DNA of 64,000 bases from Paramecium tetraurelia. Taxonomy: Eukaryota; Ciliophora; Oligohymenophorea; Peniculida; Parameciidae. Positions 11,625 to 23,712 of the stretch are shown here, in pieces. The position numbers and the translations under genes are program-made. Location: positions 209,580 through 273,579 of the forward strand of contig NW_001798981.1 in the NCBI RefSeq assembly GCF_000165425.1. Reading direction: 5' to 3'. Within the stretch, counting starts at the first letter, position 1; each line of letters begins with the position of its first letter. The notes beneath the pieces were generated by a model, which saw only the letters and a program-made list of their open reading frames with translations, did no database searches and was not told the DNA's origin.

Positions 11625-14600
11625 TCAATGATTTTGTGAATCATTACTGAGATAACTTACATTTAAGTTGTCCTTCAATTAGTCATTAAGTCTACAATTC
11701 TCCTCCATTAATGCTGAATTACTTTTTGTTAATCTATCAATTTATTCATCTAATTATTTAACTAAATTTATTAATTGAAAATACTTTATTTTTAGAATTC
11801 AAACATTTCTGTTCTTTTTTATTCTAGTTCATTTTACAATTGAACAATAACCTCATCCTTATTTTAAGTAACCAAACCTCCTTGACCCTTCAATTAATCT
11901 TATAACAGCTAAATCTACTCTTCTAACTTCTTTGTTTTTCTATTATTCTAGTTCACTTAGCTATCCTTAAGTGATATTTATTAAGATTTTTTTTAGATCT
12001 CGTTTTCAAGAGTCTCTATCTTACTTTAATATTCAGATATCTATTATTAATATTTTTAGTTTTATCCTTTGAGTATAAGAGTTTCATTTTATAATTATTA
12101 CGTAAGCTAATTAAGTTCTCCCTCTTTCTATGCCTCAGAAGAATCTGAATTTTGAATTTTCATCTTTTATAAACTTCTGATTAATTCTTCTTGTTCTTTA
12201 ATCTAGTTACTCAATTACTAATTTTATTATCGCAATCCTTCCAGCTATTACTACAATTCCACCACTTTGGTTATTTATATTTTAATTTCATTGTTTAATC
12301 TCTAATTTGATTATTCAACACCTTATTTTCTCAACAATTCTTCTTCCAATCTATCAATTTATTATTAATATTCATTTCTCAAATTTTAAGAAGGCATATT
12401 TTAATGTTTTTTCTCTTCTTAACTTAGTTTTTCAAGTTTGGTATTTAATTCTTATATTTAAAGAGAATTAGAAGTAGACATATTTTAAATTTACTTTTCA
12501 TAATCATTCTTTTATTATTGAATAAACTACTTTAACTAGTCGATTTCTAATTTCAAACTCTTATTTTCTTGAACACTTTCTTATAAGGTTTATTCAAATT
12601 ATTAATATTAAGATTATCTTTTCCTATCACTTTCGTAAATATCTTAGGATTAATATTAATGTTACAAAATTAAATCATTGTCTGCATTGTATTTTGAATT
12701 GAAGCTTTTATTTATTAGATAAGTTTCTGAACTTCTATCTAGAGAAAACGACTTATCCTATAGATCTCTCAAATCATCATTCAACTTATTAATTTAATGT
12801 AATAGTCCATTATTCTATTAAGTCAATATTTTGAGTTTTTCTAGTTGTTGCTCTATTATTTGATTTTTTTAATTAATAATTTATTCTTATTAGGTTATTT
12901 TTTCATTTAAACTCTGATCGAAAGGTTTGCATTATGAATTAGACTTTGACTTAAGAGGGGACTTTTCTCTAGTCATACTGAGAATTTATTATTCCATTTA
13001 TACAAACTGCTCTTATAAACTTTTATGCAATTAATTTTTCTCTAGGGTTTCCTAATCGATTTATTAATTCAATTTAGGAATGATTTCATTTGTATATTTA
13101 TTATTTTCTTATTTTAATTAAGATATTTAATTATTTAAAGTGCTAATTTATTGATCCTTTTTCAAAATTTACTCTTCCAGATTCTTAAGTTTATTAATCT
13201 ATTATTATAACTCATTATCTTTGTTTTAAATTTAAACTGTCAACTCATTAACTTTCTTTTTCTGAGTTGTATGTTTTTATTATTCAGTATCAAGTTCTTT
13301 ACTCAAATAATAACTTTCTTATTAGAGTTGCTTGATTTTTTGATCCTATTCTTTTAGTGATATTTGTAATTCTTGTTTGTATTGTTCTGTGGAGTGCAAT
13401 TTAATTTCAAATTCATCCTTTTTGTTCTATGAGATCTCTAAAGTACTTTTTAAATTATCTATAAGCTGTTGTTATTATTCACATGAAATGATTAATTTAG
13501 CTTTATCTTATTCCATTGATTATAATTTTCTTATTAATTCATTTAGTTCTTAATCTCTTCCCATCTATTTTTGACTAGATAACTCTTGTATTTTAATGAT
13601 CAATTGTTAGTTTTCTCTTTATAGTTTTTCACCTTCCAACTATAATTACATCTTCAATTTTGTAATTGTTTGATTACTTTCAATGTATTCATTCAAATCT
13701 TATTACAATTCATCTATTTGTTATTGTTAATTTTAAATGGTAATTGACTGATCAGAGTTTTCTTAAATTAATTATTAATTAGTTCTTTTTATTTAAACTA
13801 ATTCATTTTCTTAAGTAGATAGTTTTTCAGATTACTTTTATGATAGCTCCTTTCTCATTTTTTCTATTTGTTATTAACTTTATGTAAATTCTCTCTTATA
13901 AAACTCAGAATCCTCCAATGTAATTTATAATTTATTTTTGATCAATGAAATTTCTCTCTAGTAATGTACAATTTCATCTTCTAATTTAATCAGTTTAGAA
14001 TTGTCTAATTATTTAGTTGATTATGATTCAAGAGTTTAAATTTAATTTCTTAGTATTTATATTTCACTTTATAGTTCCTGATTCTCGTTCTCCCTAACAT
14101 CAATATGAGATTTAGAAAATGAATGAGAAAGACTAGCCATCCTTAACTCCTACAATTCAAAATTCAAATTATTTAGTTGTAATGCTAGTCCTTTATTTTA
14201 CTGTATTAATTGTTCCACTTAATTTGATTTTATAAATAAATCATCTTCTTGTTATTTGGCTATTTATTCCTTCCTTCTTAATTCGTCTTATATTTTATTA
14301 ATATTTTAATCCTTCTCTCTTAATTATTCAACTAACTTATTAACCTATGCTTCAAGTCTAGATTTGATTGAATTGTGCACTTCATTCATATTTTTATTTT
14401 CTAATCCTAATTTACTAATCACTTATTATAATTCTTCCATAGAATTTTGACTATTGGTTTAGATGACCTTTAATTAATGTGTTTTATCTGCTAATTGATT
14501 TTTCAATTACACAATTTCACTTTCTTAACTTGAATATTATTTCTTTTCGGTTTAATTGAATACTACTGATTCAGAATACTATTTAGAATAGGTGACCTCT

Positions 14601-17056
14601 CTTGAGAGTTTATTGTTTTCGAATTAAAGATCTGATAATTAAGTCTATTATCTCCTAATTTCAGTGTCATACTGCAATTATAATTTTTAAATCTATACAT
14701 TTAACTATTTATTTTCATTTTCCAATCTCAAAATATCCTATTATTTCTAAGCATAATCATCTACTTTGTTATCATTAATAATCACTCTGTATCTACTTTC
14801 ACTTAAAGATACATTTTATAATTGTTAATTTAACTTATCAATCTGGTTTTGTAATGTGATTATTTATCTTGAATGCTATTCTTTATTGGATATCAATTAT
14901 TAATTCAAAATATCCCTCTCATTTTAAAGAGCTTTAATTTGCTCTTAAAATTTGATTTGATCTTCAGACTTCTAATACTCTGATCGTATTTCCAATTTCA
15001 ATTATTAGTTTTCAGTAAATAACAACTCTTTCTAGTTTTCTAATAATTTGTACTCTTTTGCATCATAGATTTTTGAACCTAAAACACTTTCACTGATTGA
15101 TAGGTTACTTTGATTCAAATCTTTAAAGGCATTTTATTGCGATTGCAACCTTACTATTTCTTCCGTTAAATTTTTATTTTATAATTGTAATTGTTGAATT
15201 TAGACACTGAATTGCCTCTCAGCACTTTATGGAAACAATTTAAGTGTTCTATTTTCTTCTTGCAATTACATCTACTTTTATTTTAATTCAAATATAGAGT
15301 TTTCTAGTTATTTAATTTTTCCATTTAGGTATTCTTTGTCTTACAATAGAGTAGCATAATCATCTCTTAATTGAATGTTCTCTCTCATCAGATTATCTTT
15401 GGCTTTTTGGTAGTCATCAATTTAATTTTAAAGGAGCTTAACTTCATTGCTTACTGAATTATTATATTCTATTTCTCTTATTTAATTTTTGTATTTTGCT
15501 ATTTCTTACTCCAATTATTTGATCTTATCTTATTGTTAAGTATCTCTTTACAATTGTATATCCAGTTTAGATTGTATTTCTTCATTCTTCCTTTTAAGAA
15601 CAACCAATTATTATTCTAATTCCTTATATTAATCACTGTTGAATATTTTAGAATTAAACATGTTATCAGAAAAAGACTTAGATAAATTAATATCAGCTAA
15701 ATTCTTAATTTGTTCAGTCAAATGCATATTCTCTTCAACCAATCGCTTATTTTACTTTATCAATTATTCAAATTATTTTTTAACTTGATTAGCATCTTAC
15801 AAATCATTTGTTAGTTTTTCTATTTTCTTTTTCATCTTCTAAATCTCTAAATTATGTATTTATTGCATTCTTTCAATCTGTTGCTCCAATTAATGATTGA
15901 CAACATTTTCTTATATTTATGAATCCTTCATTGAATTCTGTAACACAGATGAATAATCAAATTTCTCTCTTAACTATCTGATCTCTTCAAATAACTTCAA
16001 GTTTTCTTCCAAATAACGTTTATTAGCTTCAGTTAACTTCTATATTTGCAAATCTCTATCTGGCTACTGTTTTTATGGTTTTGGTTGTTTTTTCTTTGAC
16101 AATTCCTCTTCTAAAATAGATATTTTTTTTTATAAGTATTGATTCTCTTGCTCTAATTATTCAATTTTAGTTTTCATAACAGGATCCTCAATCATAGACA
16201 TAGACATGCTGATTCTACTCATATTTTTCATCATTTCTAATTCCAATTATAATTCTTTAATCTTATTTGTGGATGTTGCTATTTCTTACATCAATTTCTA
16301 ATTCACTTATAATAACCTCTCCTTCTCTCCATCAATATTTTAACTAGTTCTTGAAGACGAACCAAACTTTTAATATTTATTCAATTCCTCTTACAACCTT
16401 ACTTTCTCGTTATTGCACTCCAACAACATATCTTAATATTGTTTCACTTTCATTTCATCCAAGAATTAAGATTGAGATAGGGATTTATCATTCTTTTCAT
16501 TTAAAGCCAACGTCAATCTGCCATTCTAATTCATTAGATCAGTTTCTCTCTATTTCAAAGAGTAGACTTCGTTCTTCAATGATTGAATCAATCGATCCAT
16601 ACTGTCCAATTAGTCCCTTGATGCCGTATTCGATTTACTATTAATTTCTATCATAGAATTCTATTTATACCTAATTCTTTATTTTCCTTAAATAGCTTAT
16701 CAATTTACTACTAAAGTTTTTGTTTCTCACTCTAAAGTTGTGCAACTTCCTATTTGAGTTGTGTTATTTAAATTTGATTGTTGGTTCTGAAGTCCTAACT
16801 TGTGGCCATCATAACATTATTTTGGATGGGTTCAAACTTCTTAATTGGCATTACTGATTTCTCATTTATTAATTGCAATAATTGAGCATTCAGTAATGAT
16901 TAAAAATTAACTTATTTCTAATTCAATTTCCCAATGTTATAAGCTATAAATTTCAAATGCACTCTCCTCAAAGATTACATTGAAATAAAGAAAGCACAGA
17001 ACGCATCTAGTATTTACATGTCTAATACCTTTGTCATCTTTGCATTTAAATTTCAT
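11625..17056 (-). CDS. Giant coiled-coil protein (about 1,800 aa)
   Basis: A 5.4-kb minus-strand frame that is almost entirely Gln/Glu/Lys/Leu/Asn heptad sequence, typical of very long coiled-coil rods such as those of basal bodies, cortex or Golgi tethers. It ends ...N-D-S-Q-N-H at the TGA at 11627-11625. The first exon read here starts at the ATG at 17056-17054 (M-K-F-K-C-K-D-D-K), followed by a 22-nt intron GTATTA...CTAG, then D-A-F-C-A-F-F-I-S-M-Q. That block looks like the end of a globular domain rather than a true N-terminus, so the gene probably extends into the ORF at 17053-17574. There is no ATPase head or hinge, which argues against an SMC protein. Other short introns are likely and were not all resolved. 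Confidence 0.75.
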
Positions 17057-17574
17057 GATTTGATTGTTAAATTAAACTTAAAGTTGATTCTAATTCGACA
17101 GAATACATTAATCTGAATATTAGATCTTTTATTAGGTTGTACTATTTTCTAAATACTCCAATGAAAATATCCAATTCTAATCATTACAATTGATCTATTA
17201 TCTAATATAATCATCTCTTAAATTACTTCATATTATTGTGATATAATTGGGAGAGTTTATTTTCTAATGAGGCAGAAATTTGAATTTTTTAGAATTCTAT
17301 AAGTAGCCTAACCTTCATAGCCTTATTCGAATGGCTGTACGATTGCCTCAATCTTATAACCAATATCGAATATGCTGCAAGGATAAATATTGCCCTAAGT
17401 CTCAATCTTTATGCGCTCATTATCTGATTTCTTGAACCATTAAAACTTGCATCCTAATGGGATTTAGTTAATTTTTGATGAGAACGCATTGATCGTGATA
17501 TTTGTGGTTTCATTTAATTATGCTGCCTAGATTTCCAAGTGATAGTTAAAGTTCCCCTTAATTTAATAATTCAT
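17053..17574 (-). CDS. Probable N-terminal exon(s) of the giant coiled-coil gene, beta-rich domain
   Basis: Minus-strand frame of 174 codons from the ATG at 17574 (M-N-Y-Q-I-K-G-N-F-N-Y-H-L-E) to a TGA overlapping the next exon's start. The sequence is beta-rich with a pattern G-C-K-F-Q-W-F-K-K-S...Y-P-C-S-I-F-D-I-G-Y-K-I-E-A-I-V-Q-P-F-E-Q-G-Y-E-G. This recalls the Ig-like A9 repeats of AIR9-type proteins, which in protists precede long coiled coils (family memory, not tested). The frame slips by one base before the downstream exon, and I could not find the intron that repairs it. It may be a separate small gene, but a domain-plus-rod protein is more likely. Confidence 0.5.
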
Positions 17575-17583
17575 ATTAAATAA

Positions 17584-18078
17584 ATGTTATTTTAAGACGA
17601 TTCAGATTTTTTCATTAAACCAAATGCCTTCCTCAAACTGCTGAAGTAAGGAAAACCGAAAACTACAGAGATGAGTCGAAGAAAACCGTAAAATGTAGTA
17701 GCGAATAAAAAATAATTGAACATATTGCACTTCTCCAAACCTATTTTCCTATTGCAGATTCCGGAAGAGTCAAAAAGCAATCGAAACATCAGTAACAACA
17801 CTTGCCGTAGTTGGAATACTCAATCTCATACACCAGATAGAAGAAAGATACTATTGACTTCACCAAAAGAGTCTCGTCTCGGTTACAAAGTATAAAATAA
17901 ACAAGATCCAGAAGTACCTTATGAAATCCACACTCAAATGCCTACTTCCCAGATCAACCCAAAATATGTGATTCAATAAAAATAAGGTTGTGGATTGAGT
18001 AGACTTCCCAATTTTAAATTATAAATAATCAATCAATTCCCAAATCTAAGATAATTAATGCTGATGAAATAATAATGA
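17584..18078 (+). CDS. Hypothetical protein, basic and disordered, 164 aa
   Basis: Plus-strand frame of 165 codons from the ATG at 17584 to the TGA at 18076. The C-terminal half is Ser/Thr/Pro/Lys/Gln-rich (S-H-T-P-D-R-R-K-I-L-L-T-S-P-K-E-S-R), the style of disordered Paramecium cytoskeletal proteins. A 23-nt GTAAGG...ACAG segment near 17647 could be an intron but would switch to another open frame, so the middle is ambiguous. The proposed ATG is only 9 bases from the ATG of the divergent upstream ORF, which suggests that one of the two starts is wrong. It ends 20 bases from the convergent COX11 stop. Confidence 0.5.
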
Positions 18079-18098
18079 TTATATATATATAATTAGCA

Positions 18099-19040
18099 TC
18101 AATTTTTTGATTCCTCCTCTTTTTATGCTTCAGCAGCCTCCAAAGGATTGTCATATGCCCATTCATCAAAGTCCTCGATTTCCTTATCTGTAAATTTAGT
18201 ACTCTAAATTCCGATTAATATCATACTTTTATTTTATTCAAATCACCTTCACTAACAGCTCCTGTTTTTTTAGCATCCCTTAACTTCTATAAGATCATTT
18301 TATTTTTCTTAACAGTCTTGTATTCATTCTCAGCCAATTATGCAAGTTCCTGGTTTTTGGCTTTATAGAATCTGTACATGACTTTGATCTAAGAATAAGT
18401 ATGAGACTAATAATTTTACATTTTCACACTTCTTTAAAAGAGGATCCTCATTGATTTCTGGTTCGAAATAGAAGTAAATGGGTAATTAGAGTTCTTCCTT
18501 TGGATTAAGTAGTTGTTAATTGAAGCAAAAACATTGGATTTTGGCAAAATAAAGGCCTGCATCTTCAGGGAATATTTAGTAAGTAGCAAAACCTTAAATA
18601 ATTATTATATAAAAAACCTACTACTGCTTTGTCATTTCTATTGTAAGCTCTATAAAAGACTAAGGCAGTTTCTCCAGCATGAACAGTGACATTCTATTGG
18701 ACAGGGAGAAATTCCCAGTTGGCTTCAGGATCAGTTTCTGCTCCAAATTCAATATGATATTTTCTGAAGACATCCACTAGTAATGAAAAGGATGCGAATT
18801 ACATTTTTTGCCTTTCATTGAATAGTCCTTCTTATCAAGGTCTCCTTCCAAACCAAAATGCTCACACCACAATCTGTAAAATGGGACTGCACCAAATGCA
18901 CATCCAAACGCTGCTCCATATAAACCAATATTATAGAGTAATTCTTATCGTCTTTTCTTTTTAAATGATGATAGATTATGTTAAATGTTAGATCTACTGG
19001 AATGTTTGAATGAGTAAAACAATTTGGATAGTTTGAACAT
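18099..19040 (-). CDS. COX11: Cytochrome c oxidase assembly protein COX11/CtaG
   Basis: Inner-membrane copper chaperone that inserts CuB into cytochrome c oxidase subunit 1. Four introns (26, 25, 31 and 23 nt) splice to exactly 279 codons (278 aa). The N-terminus M-F-K-L-S-K-L-F-Y-S-F-K-H-S-S-R is a basic, Ser-rich mitochondrial presequence. One membrane segment follows (L-Y-G-A-A-F-G-C-A-F-G-A-V-P-F-Y-R-L). The copper motif is in I-Q-C-F-C-F-N-Q-Q, the conserved A-G-E-T-A-L-V-F-Y-R-A and N-P-K-E-E-L-Q-L-P-I-Y-F-Y precede and follow it, and the family end is extended by about 60 polar residues rich in Lys and Glu. Confidence 0.93.
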
Positions 19041-19546
19041 TATTAATATAAATTTGGAATAAAATTGTATTATCATGTTTATTCTCAATTCTTATAAAAC
19101 GAAGATAACAAAAGAATTATTAGATTGTTCTTAACTTTGATATGGTAGTGTTATCATTCAAGTATTGCACGTATTGTAATTTGCCTGACTGTGCTTATTA
19201 TAAATCTAAAATCGAAATTATGTTTCTTCTCATTAAACTTCTTTTACTAAACAATTTAAAGCAAAACACTGCCATTTTCAATCTGCTCATCTTTTCTATT
19301 TCATACTTGCTAATATTTACCATTCATGCCACTTATAATTTATATCTGTACATTTATTATTTTAATTGTTTATTCAAAAATTGCATATATTATTTATCTA
19401 ATTACTATGAAACATCCATAAATTAATATAAAATATCTATATCAGAAAAATAGAGAATTATAATTACAAAAGGAAAGGTTGTGCATATTAAATCATAACC
19501 AAATAGCTATTTAAATTTTAATTATATTTCAATATAAATATTAAAT
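19041..19546. other. Intergenic, AT-rich, no supported gene
   Basis: 506 bases upstream of COX11. A plus-strand frame (19142-19426) begins M-V-V-L-S-F-K-Y-C-T-Y-C and is hydrophobic, but it has no coding signature beyond absence of stops in AT-rich DNA. I see nothing else. Confidence 0.4.
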
Positions 19547-20251
19547 TCAAGTGTTAATATTTTTAGAGTTTTGAATAGATTAATATTCTGAAATATGTGC
19601 TAATTAAGTATTTATATTTCCAATTTAATTTTACAGAGATTAAATCGCCTATTGTTAGAGTAGCTAATTATTGTTACTCATCTTTTGTTGCATTTACAAA
19701 ATCTAAGTCTCTAATTTATTGATCTTTAAGGTTTTTTCTTCATTTTAAGTTTTATTTTACATCAATTGATTGTTTAATTATTACACTTGAAGTGATAAGT
19801 CATTATTTTATTGTGATAGATCCTAATATTATTCTTATAGTTTTTGTAATTTCTTATCTTATTTTTCTTAATTCTCTTTTAACTATCTGAGAAGCCCAGA
19901 CATTGTTTCGTTTGATATTTTCAATAATCTAATTTCTTCAATTTGATTTACTTAATAATTATTGGGTTATTGAAGTTAGTTGTTTCTTGCAAAATTCGAT
20001 TTCATTTCTTCCAACATTTTTTTTTATTAGTCCATTTCTTCATGCATTTCATGAATCTAAACTGCAATTTCAGGATCCAGGTCCTTCTCATCCATTTGAT
20101 GTAGTTCGTATTATATTTATTGAATGTTTGTGATAAAATAATCCAAATGGCTAACATCATAACCATATCTTTTAATATTCTCAACTTATAGTTTGAAATT
20201 ACTGAAATCTATTTTTATTTTGCTAATCACATATTATTATTAAACTTACAT
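19547..20251 (-). CDS. Coiled-coil protein, 234 aa, unknown function
   Basis: Single uninterrupted minus-strand frame of 235 codons, ATG at 20251 and TGA at 19549-19547. Residues 20-90 contain a moderately structured part (I-K-R-Y-G-Y-D-V-S-H-L-D-Y-F-I-T-N-I-Q and E-K-D-L-D-P-E-I-A-V-Q-I-H-E-M). Residues 110-220 are a Gln/Asn/Leu-rich coiled coil. No membrane segment or enzyme motif is present. Codon usage relies heavily on TAA/TAG for Gln, which supports it being real under the ciliate code. Confidence 0.7.
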
Positions 20252-20316
20252 AAAATAAATTTTGTTTATGATTAATTCATTTTAATTAACATTATAATAG
20301 CGAATATAATAAATAA

Positions 20317-20764
20317 TCTTTCTTAGTTAGATCTTATATTTGATTTATTGTTTGATTATGTAAATGTTCCTCAAATTACATTTAATAATCAAGAAATATT
20401 AAATACTCATACTGCTTTATAGAATAATAATATCTCTTAATGCAAATTTACTAAATAATCTCATACTTCTCGATCCTTAATTTATATTAGAGAATAATTC
20501 ATTCATAGTGAGGAATGGCTATTAGTCGATAAAATATCTTAATATTAAATGGATTGTTATAAAACACTCCTAGATATATATAACCAATTAAAAATAATTT
20601 TGAATTAAAATAAATTTGACTTATCTAAATATCAAATCTCATTTAGTTAATAAATTATAGAATTTATTATCATAGTTTTGCACAACCTCTTAATAATCCT
20701 TCAAAATATTCTAATCAGTTCTTAAAATAATTTCTTTAATTTAATCGAGAATCAGACGAATTGA
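20317..20764 (+). CDS. Possible hypothetical protein, start unresolved
   Basis: A plus-strand frame is open for about 148 codons to the TGA at 20762-20764. It reads ...L-L-F-D-Y-V-N-V-P-Q-I-T-F-N-N-Q and later R-S-L-I-Y-I-R-E-Q-F-I-H-S-E-E-W-L-L. The middle looks like real protein. The end is an Ile/Leu/Asn run that AT-rich DNA can produce by chance. No in-frame ATG exists at the beginning, so a 5' exon would be required. DNA this AT-rich with one stop codon yields such frames by chance, hence the low confidence. Confidence 0.3.
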
Positions 20765-20963
20765 TATTAAGTTATTTATTATCATGATAATATTATCATC
20801 CTTTGAAATATGATTATTTCTAAATATTAAATTGAAAATGAATTTTAGTTAAATGCAGTTTTATGACATTTTCATAAGAATTGAATTTTAGTAAAGAGAA
20901 TTTATCAATTAGTTAATTCTATTTTAGAACATAAATAAATTATGATATCAATATTATCTTAAT

Positions 20964-21594
20964 TCATTTAAGTATTTTTTTAACAATATCTATGTATAAG
21001 AATTTCCCTTCATTTTTTGGATCAATGAATTTCATATACTCATCTGCCTCATCTTCAGTAAATCTATAGCCCATAGTCATTAACAATTCTTTGAAATACT
21101 CACTTTAAATATACCCAGTGTTTTCTAAATCCACAGATTTAAAAGCTAGGATAATAATACTAAGAATTATACCTTCAATTAGTTATTCTTCTCTATCTTA
21201 TTCCCTTTTCTTTTTGCTAACTAGAATGAATAGAGCATCGGATCTGATTCCTTATCCCTCTGAATCTTCAAGTTCCTTGTATAACTCACTCAATTCCTAT
21301 TCTTCATAGATGTATCCAATGGATGTCAACAATTCTTGCAATTCAGTAAAGCTTATTCTTTCATCGCCATCTCTATCAAATAATTAAAAGTTTTCTCGAT
21401 ATTTCTTATCTTCTGCATCTGAGAATAATCTATCTTCATTTTCGTAACTGATACTTTTTAAAGTTGTCATCAGAGTACAAATGGCTTTTAAGTTCTTCAA
21501 TGACTATTCTTGGTTCAATCTTAGGCAATCCGTCATTCAAGGCTACCTTTTCTTTTTGTCTCACCTGAGATAAATTAGTTTATGTTTAATTCAT
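20964..21594 (-). CDS. EF-hand calcium-binding protein (calmodulin/centrin-like)
   Basis: Introns of 25 nt (near 21456-21480) and 27 nt (near 21149-21175) splice to 193 codons (192 aa). The first EF-hand is canonical: loop D-R-D-G-D-E-R-I-S-F-T-E, with Asp at 1, 3 and 5, Ile at 8 and Glu at 12, in the helix context F-Q-L-F...L-Q-E-L-L-T-S-I-G-Y. A second hand-like segment (A-F-K-S-V-D-L-E-N-T-G-Y-I-Q) is degenerate at some ligands. A third region (F-I-D-P-K-N-E-G-K-F-L-Y) looks non-binding. Overall it fits a calmodulin-superfamily sensor with one strong Ca site. Its start is 24 bases from the stop of the upstream gene on the same strand. Confidence 0.85.
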
Positions 21595-21618
21595 ATTAAT
21601 TAAATATAATATTCATAA

Positions 21619-23321
21619 TCACCCATTCAGAACATAATCTAAGTTTTTGTATATCTTAATATATAATAAATTAGGACCTAAAATAGAAATGCTAATAATA
21701 CAGGCATCGAAAGAGAATTAAGTAGTAATTTCTGCCTTGGGTCCCACTATTTATAAACCTTTATATATCATTTAAATAATAAATGTATTTTAACGTAAGA
21801 ACTCTAATGAGATGAACCCCTCAATATAAAAGTTTAGAGCAATACACGAATCGGCTTCGAGATTGCTCAATTCTACCTTGATATGTCTATGATATTTTTA
21901 GATGAGAAATAAATATAAAAGATTGGAGAATATAAATTAGATGATATGTTATATTGATGTAACAACAAAGTGATCTGACTAATCAGATTCGAATTAAATA
22001 GATTTGTTCTCTACATCAGCCACAGTATTCATAATCATTAAAGATTGATAAATTAGATTCTTTAAAGAAAATGTTTCTAAATCTAAATTGTTGATTTTGA
22101 AATAGTAGATCTAAAATGCATCCAAGATCATTTTGATCTTTGTGTTCGAAATAATCTGCCCACTTATTAAAGATTCACTGACTTTTAAATAATACCTATC
22201 ATCAGAATTCTATTATAATTAACATAATTAGAATAATTGTTTGTTTGTTCTTAAATTAATCTTATCTAATTTGCTGGATAATAGTTTAATTTCCTTATCT
22301 TTTTATTTCAATTTATCATCATCTTGTAAAATATCCTGTCTCTATTCCATCAACATCAATATTTCCCTATTCTCATTCTAATACGCATACAATTTAATAT
22401 TGTATAATTATTTGGAACTATTTTTTTGAATAATAGCTTCAAGTTTTTTTAAAGGAGTCTACTCGATAATCATCTTTTCATATAAAAATTGTCCTATTAA
22501 TTTGGATTCCATAGCCAAACTACGCTGATTTTGATTAATTTTAGAAGTGGCTATTGAATCATAAATTGAGTATTGATGTAAGAAATCCCTAAAATCTTGG
22601 TTGTTCGAGATTCCTAATTTTTGCTCAGCATATTGGTTAGCGTACTTTAATTCAAATTAAAATGATTTTTTATCAAATTTAAATTAGATATATATATTTT
22701 GGATTATTTCATTTAATATGTTTCCTAGATAATGACTATAAAAATACTTATTTCTTTTTCATTCTGATATTAAATGAATAATGTTCGCTTTATGTATGAT
22801 TTCCTGTAGAGAAGCATGAATAAATATAGCGATAAAACTATGTAAAGTATAGCCATTCCATCGAAGGTAAAATAAAATAGAATATATATGAAACGGGCTG
22901 TTGTTATTGCCATTAAAGAGAACGCATTCCACACAAAATCGTAATGCTCCAATAATGTAATATTGATGATTATTATCCCACATCCCGATACATATGAATT
23001 ATCATATGCAGGTGTATTCACATCCACTAAAATCTGTATGGCAGTCATAATCAGATTATTTATCACAAATACACTGCATATACTCTTTCCTTTACGATAT
23101 TTAACTATAAATGGAATTTGTAAAATGAAAAATATAGTTATGATTGATTCCAATAGCCCATTTACTATCTATCCACCTTTGAGTTGGATTATGGTCACAC
23201 TTAAATTGATGATTATTAAGATTGGTTGATAATGTTTAAAATGAAATAAGCATGATTCTCTTGTAAACTCTTCATATTTACTCTCCATTTATGGTGGAAA
23301 CCTTAGTGTAAATTTATTCAT
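21619..23321 (-). CDS. Multi-pass membrane protein with degenerate histidine-kinase-like C-terminus
   Basis: One 23-nt intron (GTATTT...CTAG, near 22723-22745) gives 560 codons (559 aa). Residues 30-190 hold about five to six hydrophobic helices with short loops. Then comes a helical, coiled linker (about 190-360; L-S-S-K-L-D-K-I-N-L-R). The C-terminal part resembles the dimerisation and ATP-binding layout of hybrid histidine kinases: K-M-I-L-D-A-F-Q-I, then L-E-T-F-S-L-K-N-L-I, then an N-box-like helix I-I-Q-F-I-F-S-N-L-L. The phospho-accepting His and the Gly-rich ATP lid are not recognisable, so it is probably a catalytically dead sensor, if the family call is right. Confidence 0.55.
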
Positions 23322-23712
23322 TTAAAAATTAAAATTATCAATAGGTCAATCCTTTATACATTTAATGTACACATACATATCCACAAATAGTTCGCTCTTT
23401 TTCACTGTAAATCTGGTTTGTACTCATTTCCATTGTAATGATATGTCAATTACCATAAAAAAAAAAAACCTACTATTTTTAGATCAATTATTTTATTGGC
23501 TACATTATAGTTTACCATACACTTGTTTTATCCTAGATTAATTTTGATTGATAAAAAGTTATTTAATGGTTACGCCCTTTTCAATAGACCAAATAAATTT
23601 AATAGACCCAGCAACAATATAATCTGTATCTGATCATAAATCCTATCTATCGAAAATAATGCCTAAATAAAGGCATTCTTTTTGATATATATAAAATAAT
23701 TGAAACTAAGTA
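23322..23712. other. Intergenic, AT-rich
   Basis: 391 bases between divergent coding regions, with a 12-base poly-A run near 23,458. No ORF or RNA gene is recognised. Confidence 0.4.

Noticed and set aside
16351..16644. Plus-strand ORF of about 97 codons
   Set aside because: It is antisense to the giant coiled-coil gene, whose minus frame is open over kilobases with consistent heptads.
22963..23229. Plus-strand ORF starting M-M-I-I-I-P-H-P
   Set aside because: It lies antisense to the membrane helices of the histidine-kinase-like gene; hydrophobic DNA is often open on both strands.
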